A stretch of 14,058 nucleotides of DNA, taken from positions 1 to 14,058 of the forward strand of contig JAEDGA010000031.1 in NCBI GenBank assembly GCA_016297775.1, given 5' to 3'. The translations under genes and the position numbers were made by a program. The stretch comes from Candidatus Methanomethylophilaceae archaeon (GTDB lineage Archaea > Thermoplasmatota > Thermoplasmata > Methanomassiliicoccales > Methanomethylophilaceae). Below, in pieces: positions 1 to 6,264 of this stretch. The notes under the pieces are model-generated. The model was given only the letters and a program-made list of their open reading frames with translations. It was not told where the DNA came from and ran no database searches. Within the stretch, counting starts at the first letter, position 1, and each line of letters starts with the position of its first letter.

Positions 1-1
1 T

Positions 2-787
2 GTGACCGCCGTACAGATGTGTTCCAAGGTTTCCGATCCCTACGGTAACATATCGCTCATGGAGAGATTCGTTTCAGAACACAGTGATTCCGACATCATC
101 TGTTTTCCGGAGATGTGTCTTTCCGGATACTCATCGAAGGATCCCGATCGGTTCGCATTGACCAGGGACAGCGATCCCGTGCTCCGTGTATGCGACATGT
201 CCTCCAGGTACGGATGTTCCATAGTGTTCGGTTATATCGAACCCGAGAACGGTTCCCTGTATCTTCACCAGGAGATCGTGGAACCATCTGGAGAAAGGCA
301 TCATTACAGGAAATGCCATCTCGGCCAGGCAGAGGCCGCCGTATTCTCCGTGGGTAACGATCTACCAGTATTCGACATCGGAGGGGTATGTGTCGGATTG
401 CATCTGTGCACTGAATCACACATCCCCGAAGTATGCATGACATTCAGGAACAAGGGCGCCGAACTGGTGATCGTACCTTTCGCCAACGGTATCGCGGGAG
501 AGAGGAGGCGCGACACATGGCACAGGTATCTTCCCGCACGTGCCAATGATAACGGGATGTTCGTGGTCGGGTGCAGCGCATCCGGCGCTAATGGTAATGG
601 CGCCGTTTTCGGCGGAGGATTGATCGCGATAGATCCGAAAGGCAGGATCATGGACGAATACTACGGTGACGACGATCATTCCATTACTGTGGATATAGGC
701 GGCAGACTTCCGAGGGACGGACCGGAGACTATGATGTGCATATCGTACTTCGACCGTCGCAGACCAGAGTTATACACGTTCAAATGA
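2..787 (+). CDS. Carbon-nitrogen hydrolase (nitrilase superfamily), possibly 5'-partial
   Basis: Cytosolic amidase/nitrilase-fold hydrolase that would cleave a non-peptide C-N bond of a small amide or related compound; the substrate cannot be told from sequence. The catalytic triad of the superfamily is visible: Glu37 in CFPEMCLSGY, Lys104 in YRKCHLGQAE, and the nucleophile Cys136 in GLHLCTESHIPEV. The N-terminal TAVQMCSKV strand is the usual first beta strand, so a full domain of about 260 residues (the family's usual size) is present. The first usable codon is a GTG at base 2; with no upstream sequence it cannot be decided whether this is the true start or the gene begins a few codons outside the window. 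It ends in TGA, followed by a T-rich stretch and the 16S promoter, so it is not co-transcribed with what follows. Family assignment is firm, the specific function open. Confidence 0.88.
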   Translation: MTAVQMCSKVSDPYGNISLMERFVSEHSDSDIICFPEMCLSGYSSKDPDRFALTRDSDPVLRVCDMSSRYGCSIVFGYIEPENGSLYLHQEIVEPSGERHHYRKCHLGQAEAAVFSVGNDLPVFDIGGVCVGLHLCTESHIPEVCMTFRNKGAELVIVPFANGIAGERRRDTWHRYLPARANDNGMFVVGCSASGANGNGAVFGGGLIAIDPKGRIMDEYYGDDDHSITVDIGGRLPRDGPETMMCISYFDRRRPELYTFK

Positions 788-789
788 GT

Positions 790-806
790 CCTTTCTATCC
801 TATTTT
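790..806 (+). terminator. T-rich stretch after the hydrolase gene
   Basis: Pyrimidine-rich run (CCTTTCTATCCTATTTT) immediately after the stop codon, with no hairpin. Archaeal RNA polymerase often terminates on U-rich tracts alone, so this is a plausible but weak terminator. Confidence 0.25.
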
Positions 807-837
807 GGACAAATTACCGAAGAGGGCCATAGAATAA

Positions 838-845
838 TTTATATA
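838..845 (+). promoter_or_regulatory. TATA box of the 16S rRNA unit
   Basis: TTTATATA is close to the archaeal TATA consensus and is the best match upstream of the 16S gene. A start site about 26 bases downstream would lie near 868, giving a leader of about 225 bases. It sits about 50 bases after the stop codon of the hydrolase gene. Confidence 0.65.
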
Positions 846-957
846 GGAGTCTGTAGTACACGACTGATGCGCAAGACCGAAAAGAAGTGCTTTCGGACTT
901 GTATAACATGGAGAGCCAAGATCTCCGCCTTCCGGGAAGGCGTGTTCTCTTGTGTTC

Positions 958-974
958 TGACGTTCGATGCTACG
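958..974 (+). repeat. Outer 16S processing helix, 5' arm
   Basis: Seventeen bases, starting TGACGTTCGATG, that are perfectly complementary to 2673-2689 downstream of the 16S gene. In the precursor they would form a 17-bp helix closing a loop that contains the whole 16S rRNA. Archaeal pre-16S rRNAs are known to be excised from such helices. Confidence 0.8.
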
Positions 975-1033
975 AATGTTCCGTTAGACGGAGCATCGTA
1001 ATGAGTGTGCCGTTTAGCGGGACAGCGGTGAAA

Positions 1034-1048
1034 CATGGTAAACTGCCA
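1034..1048 (+). repeat. Inner 16S processing helix, 5' arm, with bulge-helix-bulge-like motif
   Basis: CATGGTAAACTGCCA pairs with 2650-2664 in 14 of 15 positions (one A/C mismatch). Just outside it, GGTG (1027-1030) can pair with CACT (2665-2668, one G-U pair), separated from the inner helix by bulge AAA (1031-1033) on the 5' strand and followed by AAA (2669-2671) on the 3' strand. A 4-bp helix between two 3-base bulges on opposite strands is the substrate of archaeal splicing endonuclease. The pairing is seen directly; cleavage there is inference. Confidence 0.7.
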
Positions 1049-1093
1049 GTTTCAATTTCATCCATCATATGACGTGAATAGTCAATTGATTTG

Positions 1094-2566
<1,473 letters not shown>

Positions 2567-2570
2567 ACGC

Positions 2571-2590
2571 AGGGGGGCACATGCCCCCCT
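2571..2590 (+). other. GC hairpin just after the 16S 3' end
   Basis: A GGGGGGC arm and a GCCCCCC arm form an 8-bp stem (including the outer A-T pair) closed by loop ACAT, four bases after the mature 16S end and followed by TTAAAA. It lies inside the processing helices, so it is more likely a maturation element or folding insulator of the trailer than a terminator. Confidence 0.6.
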
Positions 2591-2610
2591 TTAAAATTCA
2601 AGCGTACAAT

Positions 2611-2644
2611 TTGCAAGGAAGTCTCGAATGAGTACTTCCCGCAA
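2611..2644 (+). other. Trailer hairpin of pre-16S rRNA
   Basis: TTGC (2611-2614) pairs with GCAA (2641-2644), GGAAGT (2617-2622) with ACTTCC (2634-2639), and CTC (2623-2625) with GAG (2630-2632), around loop GAAT. It fills the space between the GC hairpin and the inner processing helix. Confidence 0.55.
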
Positions 2645-2649
2645 TTCCG

Positions 2650-2664
2650 TGGCAGCTTACCATG
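2650..2664 (+). repeat. Inner 16S processing helix, 3' arm
   Basis: TGGCAGCTTACCATG, the partner of 1034-1048 (14 of 15 pairs). It is followed by CACT and AAA, which complete the bulge-helix-bulge-like motif. Confidence 0.7.
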
Positions 2665-2672
2665 CACTAAAA

Positions 2673-2689
2673 CGTAGCATCGAACGTCA
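2673..2689 (+). repeat. Outer 16S processing helix, 3' arm
   Basis: Seventeen bases, starting CGTAGCATCGAA, perfectly complementary to 958-974. Together they delimit the pre-16S precursor at about 1.73 kb. Confidence 0.8.
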
Positions 2690-2931
2690 AATTTCCATAT
2701 CCCGGTTTTCTCATATCTTCTATCGTCGAGACGGAGTCCTGTGTCCCTTTCGGCGGGTGTATCGCCGCATTTGGTATTGAATCATTGTCGCACGTCCGGA
2801 TGGGGCGCTCGTATCGTCACAATATCATCGCTGGTGGTATTCTCCCCCTCCCGGGACGGGATTCGTATGGCATATCGCGACGGAAGGATGACCCTTGATC
2901 AATGATGTCGTACTGTGGATATCGAAAATGA
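2690..2931. other. Intergenic stretch without a recognisable gene
   Basis: About 240 bases between the 16S trailer and tRNA-Gln. A pyrimidine-rich run at 2706-2721 (TTTTCTCATATCTTCT) could end the rRNA transcript. A small hairpin CGGCG (2751-2755) with CGCCG (2763-2767) and a TCCCG/CGGGA repeat near 2848-2860 are the only structures noted. No convincing open frame, TATA box, box C/D pair or known RNA signature was seen on either strand. Confidence 0.5.
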
Positions 2932-3007
2932 TGGTAGTCCTGTCCGGGTTCGAACCGGAGTCGCCGGCTCCAAAGGCCAGCATGATTGACCACTACACTA
3001 CAGGACT
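2932..3007 (-). tRNA. tRNA-Gln (anticodon UUG)
   Basis: On the minus strand the cloverleaf reads: acceptor AGTCCTG with CAGGACT, a short D stem, anticodon stem CTGGC with GCCGG around loop CTTTGGA (anticodon TTG, glutamine), T arm TCCGG-TTCGAAC-CCGGA, discriminator A. It is 73 bases plus an encoded CCA (plus-strand TGG at 2932-2934). The A1-U72 pair fits archaeal tRNA-Gln. No intron. In archaea this tRNA is normally charged with Glu and amidated by GatDE (family knowledge). Confidence 0.95.
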
Positions 3008-3033
3008 ATCGTCCGACCAATGAACGCTCTCGG

Positions 3034-3040
3034 ATTAATA
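3034..3040 (-). promoter_or_regulatory. Probable TATA box of tRNA-Gln
   Basis: Minus-strand TATTAAT, centred about 30 bases upstream of the first tRNA base, the usual archaeal spacing. It lies in the 56-base gap between the methylthiotransferase stop codon and the tRNA, so the tRNA can be transcribed independently. Confidence 0.5.
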
Positions 3041-3063
3041 CTTTGGCCGAACCTGGTGCGGGG

Positions 3064-4299
3064 TCAGCATTCCCTGCCGGTCAGATAGGTGGATGCGCAT
3101 CCGGTGATCTCCACCCTGGTATTCGAACCGAGCGGGAGAACGGTCCTGAATGCCACCGGGCGGTAGTTGTCGGTCCTGCCGATCATCGTACCGTCCTTGC
3201 CCACCTCGGTGATCAGAACATCCACGGTCCTTCCTATCAGGCCGGAGTTTACGTCGTACTCGACTTCGTTCTTGACATCCGTGAGTTCCTGCGAGCGCCT
3301 CTTGGAGACGTTGCCGTTAACGGCGCCCTCCATCCTCATGGAGTCCGTTCCGGGCCTGGGGGAGTACCTGGTGATGTTCAGGGTGTCCGCCCTCAGTTCC
3401 CTGATCAGCGATATGGTGGACATGTGATCCTCCTCGGTCTCGCCGGGGAATCCGCAGATTATGTCGGTGGCTATGCTTATGTCCGGGAACATGCTCCTCA
3501 GCGCTCTTACGGTGTCCATGAAACGTTCCGCGGTGTAATGGCGCCTCATGCCTTCCAGGACATCGTCGCTACCGCTCTGCACGGGTATGTGCAGGAACCT
3601 GTACACCCTTGTGTCGGAGAGCACATCCAACATCCCGTCCAATATGGGCACGAGATGGTTGGGGTTCATCATGCCGATCCTGATCCTGTAATCCCCTTCG
3701 ACGGACAGCAGTAGCTTGATCAGGGATGGAAGGTCGGTACCTATGTCCAATCCGTAGCATGCCGTATCCTGTGCGGTCACCAGTATCTCGCGGACACCGG
3801 CATCCACGCATTCCCTGAATTCGGACAGTATCTGCTCCGGAGGTCTGCTGACGAGTCTGCCCCTGGCGAAACGTGTTATGCAGTAGGAGCAATCGCCAAG
3901 ACAGCCCTGTGCGATCGGGATTATCGCCGTCCTTCCGTACGGCGTACGCTTCTCCGAGTCCCCGGTGCCGAACCTGTTCTGTACGATCTCCTGGAAGTCG
4001 TCGTACTTGTCCGGCGGTACGATGAGTGCATTCGGCAGTCTGAGGGATATGCGGTTGCTCTGGACCTTGGCCATGCACCCGGTGACGATGACGTCCTTCC
4101 GCAGGGTGCGGAGGTCGTTCATCCTCTTGATCATCCTCTTCTCTGTCGTCTCCACCACCGTGCAGGTGTTGAGTATGACAACATCCGCATCCTCGGCCGA
4201 ATCGCATCTCTCGAAACCGAGGGATTCCATACGGCGGGAGAGCATGTCCCCCTCGCCGTAGTTCGTCGTACATCCGTAGGACTCGATGAAGTATCTCAT
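3064..4299 (-). CDS. MiaB-like tRNA methylthiotransferase (CDKAL1/e-MtaB archaeal type)
   Basis: Radical SAM enzyme predicted to add a methylthio group to t6A37 of ANN-reading tRNAs, giving ms2t6A in the cytosol. All three parts of the family are present. The N-terminal UPF0004 domain (about 1-110) has its three cluster cysteines Cys10 (ESYGCTTN), Cys46 (LNTCTV) and Cys75 (TGCMA). The radical SAM core (about 125-340) has CLGDCSYC with Cys133/137/140 and the FLHIPVQSGSDDVL and GFPGETEEDH motifs. A C-terminal TRAM RNA-binding domain fills about 348-411. The length of 411 is typical of archaeal members. ATG at 4299 follows the aIF2-beta stop by 4 bases, without a clear Shine-Dalgarno sequence, so translation is probably coupled to the upstream gene. 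Stop codon TGA. The broader family is certain; the t6A substrate is inferred from resemblance to the archaeal/eukaryotic subfamily. Confidence 0.93.
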   Translation of the reverse strand: MRYFIESYGCTTNYGEGDMLSRRMESLGFERCDSAEDADVVILNTCTVVETTEKRMIKRMNDLRTLRKDVIVTGCMAKVQSNRISLRLPNALIVPPDKYDDFQEIVQNRFGTGDSEKRTPYGRTAIIPIAQGCLGDCSYCITRFARGRLVSRPPEQILSEFRECVDAGVREILVTAQDTACYGLDIGTDLPSLIKLLLSVEGDYRIRIGMMNPNHLVPILDGMLDVLSDTRVYRFLHIPVQSGSDDVLEGMRRHYTAERFMDTVRALRSMFPDISIATDIICGFPGETEEDHMSTISLIRELRADTLNITRYSPRPGTDSMRMEGAVNGNVSKRRSQELTDVKNEVEYDVNSGLIGRTVDVLITEVGKDGTMIGRTDNYRPVAFRTVLPLGSNTRVEITGCASTYLTGREC

Positions 4300-4303
4300 G
4301 GGA

Positions 4304-4939
4304 TCAGCGTGTGGTCGCTTCGGTGGTCCTTGCGGCGAAAGCGGTCTTGGCGGAGATCTTGGTGATCTTGGCGTGGACCGTCGCGCCCTTGACCGTACCG
4401 GGGACGACGATCAGGTAGTCCATGAACTTACCGGTACCGTCACCCTTCTTTCCGACATCGTTGATGAAGACCTCGATGACGTCCCCCTCCTTCAGGGAGT
4501 TGACGTTCTCGGATCTGGAGGTCTTCTTCACGTTGACGGGCCTGTGTGCACCGCATGCCTCGCACTCGAGGACCAATGTCCTTCCGTCCTTGGTCATCTT
4601 GGTGTCGGGGCGTCCGCATTCGGAACAGATGACGAAGGTGTCGGTGTAGGTCTGGATCTTGTCGGCGATCATGCCGGGGCTGACCTTGGCCTTTATGACG
4701 ACCCTGCGTCCCTCTATGTTACCGGGCGCTCCGAGCTCGCGGAGAAGGAACTGAAGGACGTGCTGTCCGTCCCTTCTGAGGACCTCAGTGATGTCGATGA
4801 AGTTCCTGATGACGGTGATCTTACCCTCCTGGATGACATCCACGTCGGGGATGACGAATCTGTCGTGGTTCTCCGCTACCTCAGGGAGCTGCTCCTTGGC
4901 TCTGTCGAGCAATGCAAAATAATCTTCATCCGATGCCAT
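4304..4939 (-). CDS. eif2b: Translation initiation factor aIF2 subunit beta with C-terminal TRAM domain
   Basis: Beta subunit of the heterotrimeric aIF2 GTPase that carries initiator Met-tRNA to the small ribosomal subunit. The core (about 1-135) has the N-terminal segment, the central fold with VLRRDGQHVLQFLLRELGAP and a C-terminal zinc ribbon with Cys105-x2-Cys108 and Cys126-x2-Cys129 (VICSECGRPDT, LECEACGAHRPV). Plain archaeal aIF2-beta is about 140 residues; this one is 211 because a TRAM domain (about 148-205, SLKEGDVIEVFINDVGKKGD) is fused at the end, an architecture known in several euryarchaea. ATG at 4939 is preceded by GAGG (4949-4952 on the minus strand, spacing 9). It is the first gene of a two-gene minus-strand operon and diverges from rps12. 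Confidence 0.95.
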   Translation of the reverse strand: MASDEDYFALLDRAKEQLPEVAENHDRFVIPDVDVIQEGKITVIRNFIDITEVLRRDGQHVLQFLLRELGAPGNIEGRRVVIKAKVSPGMIADKIQTYTDTFVICSECGRPDTKMTKDGRTLVLECEACGAHRPVNVKKTSRSENVNSLKEGDVIEVFINDVGKKGDGTGKFMDYLIVVPGTVKGATVHAKITKISAKTAFAARTTEATTR

Positions 4940-4973
4940 GCGTATGCGCCTCTGCGTTGGATTATAAACGGCC

Positions 4974-4982
4974 TTTATTTAA
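4974..4982 (-). promoter_or_regulatory. TATA box of the aIF2-beta operon
   Basis: Minus-strand TTAAATAAA. A start about 26 bases downstream falls near 4952, giving a very short leader of about 12 bases before the ATG at 4939. TTATAA nearer the gene (about 4960-4965) is too close to serve. Confidence 0.5.
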
Positions 4983-5002
4983 CTGTTCCCTAGTTTTAAG
5001 TA

Positions 5003-5013
5003 TTAATAATATA
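5003..5013 (+). promoter_or_regulatory. TATA-like element before the structured intergenic block
   Basis: TTAATAATATA on the plus strand; a start 26 bases downstream would be near 5034, exactly where the inverted-repeat block begins. Between them lies an ACGCGC/GCGCGT hairpin (5018-5023 with 5027-5032), which would be in the promoter and could be an operator. Confidence 0.35.
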
Positions 5014-5033
5014 CGCGACGCGCATCGCGCGTA

Positions 5034-5152
5034 CATAAGGGTATCCGATAACCACTTATACCCGTTCCTCTGTGGGTCGCCCATATGGGATCGAACGGGT
5101 CCGGATGACAAGCAATACGATAACGCCAGCCCTCTGGCATCCGATTCGAATA
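5034..5152 (+). ncRNA. Candidate structured RNA in the aIF2-beta/rps12 intergenic region
   Basis: About 120 bases with no reading frame but unusually dense inverted repeats: GGGTAT (5039-5044) with ATACCC (5058-5063); ACCCGTTC (5060-5067) with GAACGGGT (5093-5100), enclosing TGGG/CCCA (5073-5076 with 5080-5083) or the palindrome CCCATATGGG (5080-5089); CGGATG (5103-5108) with CATCCG (5139-5144), enclosing GCCAG/CTGGC (5126-5130 with 5135-5139) and loop CCCT; then the palindrome ATTCGAAT (5145-5152). The first two helices share bases 5060-5063 and exclude each other. It is followed by a T-rich stretch and the rps12 TATA box. I do not recognise the family: it is not a tRNA, 5S or SRP RNA. DNA-level operators for the divergent promoters are the alternative. 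The strand is a guess because helices form on both. Confidence 0.4.
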
Positions 5153-5160
5153 ATAGGTTT

Positions 5161-5200
5161 CTGCTCTTAATCTTTAAATATCATAAGGATTATCGAGCAG
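5161..5200 (+). promoter_or_regulatory. rps12 operon promoter with flanking inverted repeat
   Basis: TTTAAATA at 5173-5180 is a near-perfect archaeal TATA box; transcription would begin near 5203, leaving a leader of about 27 bases. CTGCTC (5161-5166) and GAGCAG (5195-5200) form a 6-bp inverted repeat around the box, which could be a repressor site or chance. Confidence 0.65.
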
Positions 5201-5229
5201 TACTTCACATCAAGTAATAAGGTGAAAAA

Positions 5230-5658
5230 ATGGGTAGAGGTCTATATACCGCAAGAAAATTGAGGTCCGACAGGCAGCGCCACCGCTGGCTGGACAGGGC
5301 ATACAAGAAGAGAGTACTGAAACTTAGGGAGAAGTCCGATCCTCTCGAGGGATCCGCACAGGCCCGCGGAATCGTTCTGGAGAAGGTTGCCGTCGAGGCA
5401 AAACAGCCCAACTCCGCTCTCCGTAAGTGTGTTAAGATCCAGCTCGTGAAGAACGGCCGTCAGATCACTGCATTTGCGGTAGGAGACGGTGCTATCAACT
5501 TCATTGACGAGCACGACGAGGTCATGGTCGAAGGTATCGGTGGAAGGATGGGTCGTTCTTACGGAGATATCCCCGGAGTCCGTTACAAAGTGATCAAGGT
5601 CAACAACGTCTCTCTTGACGAGATGGTCAGGGGCCGCACTGAGAAGCCCGTGAGGTGA
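5230..5658 (+). CDS. rps12: 30S ribosomal protein S12 (uS12), archaeal type
   Basis: Component of the small-subunit decoding centre. At 142 residues it has the archaeal/eukaryotic (S23e-like) length and N-terminus (MGRGLYTARKLRSDRQR). The conserved decoding-site loop AKQPNSALRKCVKIQL is at about 58-73 and GDGAINFIDEHDEVMVEG at about 87-104, with GGRMGRSYGDIPGVRYKV near the end. ATG 5230 is preceded by GGTGA (5221-5225), matching the 16S 3' end, at 4 bases' spacing. First gene of the str cluster; its TGA overlaps the Shine-Dalgarno sequence of rps7, so the two are translationally coupled. Confidence 0.98.
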   Translation: MGRGLYTARKLRSDRQRHRWLDRAYKKRVLKLREKSDPLEGSAQARGIVLEKVAVEAKQPNSALRKCVKIQLVKNGRQITAFAVGDGAINFIDEHDEVMVEGIGGRMGRSYGDIPGVRYKVIKVNNVSLDEMVRGRTEKPVR

Positions 5659-5663
5659 ATTCC

Positions 5664-6236
5664 ATGTTGGAGAACACAGCACTTATGTTCGGAAAATACA
5701 GCCTGTCCGAGGTAACCGTCGCAGACGGCGGTTTGGCAAAATACATTGACCTCACCCCCACAAATGTTCCTCACTCGGGCGGCAAGCATGCAAACAGGTG
5801 GTTCGGAAAGTCCAAGCTCAGCATCGTAGAGAGGCTGATCAACAACATCATGAGGACCGAGAAGTACACCGGTAAGAAGCTCAAGGCCTACAAGGCTGTC
5901 GCAGATGCATTCGACATCATCGCACAGAGGACCAAGGCCAACCCCGTTCAGATCCTCGTTCAGGGTCTCGAGAACGCAGCACCCCGTGAGGAGGTCACCA
6001 GGCTCCAGTTCGGAGGAATCTCCGTCCCCAAGGCCGTCGACATCTCCCCCCAGAGGAGGCTCGACATCGCTCTCCGCAACATGTCCAGGGGAGTCGTTGC
6101 AGCATCCTCCAAGAACAAGAAGCCTATCGCACAGTGCCTCGCTGACGAGATCATCCTGGCATCCAAGGGCGATATGACCTCTTTCGCAGTCAGCAAGAAA
6201 GAAGAGACCGAGAGGGTCGCACAGTCTGCACGCTGA
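5664..6236 (+). CDS. rps7: 30S ribosomal protein S7 (uS7), archaeal type
   Basis: Primary 16S-binding protein of the small-subunit head, contacting the 3' major domain and the E site. Family signatures include GKHANRWFGKSKLSIVERLI, NNIMRTEKYTGKK and QRTKANPVQILVQGLENAAP; the C-terminus is rich in Lys, Glu and Arg. ATG 5664 is preferred over the in-frame GTG at 5655 because that GTG lies within the Shine-Dalgarno sequence GAGGTGA (5652-5658), which is 5 bases before the ATG; this gives 190 residues. It follows rps12 by 5 bases and precedes fusA by 28. Confidence 0.98.
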   Translation: MLENTALMFGKYSLSEVTVADGGLAKYIDLTPTNVPHSGGKHANRWFGKSKLSIVERLINNIMRTEKYTGKKLKAYKAVADAFDIIAQRTKANPVQILVQGLENAAPREEVTRLQFGGISVPKAVDISPQRRLDIALRNMSRGVVAASSKNKKPIAQCLADEIILASKGDMTSFAVSKKEETERVAQSAR

Positions 6237-6264
6237 TAACGTATAGAATAACAAGGTGGTATCA

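Larger units (their letters stand above)
868..1093 (+). other. Pre-16S rRNA leader with tandem hairpins
   Basis: Transcribed spacer between the promoter and the mature 16S 5' end; no protein gene seen. Local hairpins are visible: CCGAAA (877-882) with TTTCGG (891-896), flanked by CAAG/CTTG (872-875 with 898-901); GGAGA with TCTCC near 911-927; CGCCTT with AAGGCG near 927-943; CCGT (981-984) with ACGG (988-991); and CCG with CGG around 1010-1020. A short GTCAA/TTGAC repeat (1081-1085, 1091-1095) abuts the mature 5' end. Two segments pair with the trailer to form the processing helices described separately. A 61-codon reading frame in this stretch is considered spurious. Confidence 0.6.

Noticed and set aside
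887..1072. 61-codon frame in the 16S leader
   Set aside because: It overlaps both 5' arms of the processing helices and has no plausible ribosome-binding site or family resemblance.
2690..2931. Possible box C/D or other small RNA in the 16S-tRNA-Gln gap
   Set aside because: Strings like GATGATA occur on the minus strand but no matching D box, terminal stem or promoter was found.
2986..3714. Open frame of 242 codons antisense to the methylthiotransferase
   Set aside because: It starts inside tRNA-Gln and runs opposite a complete radical SAM gene; composition looks like a shadow frame.
5063..5152. tRNA-like strings (GATCGAAC, ATTCGAAT) suggesting a tRNA or 5S rRNA
   Set aside because: No 5-bp T stem flanks either loop, no acceptor pairing is found, and the conserved 5S internal loops are absent.
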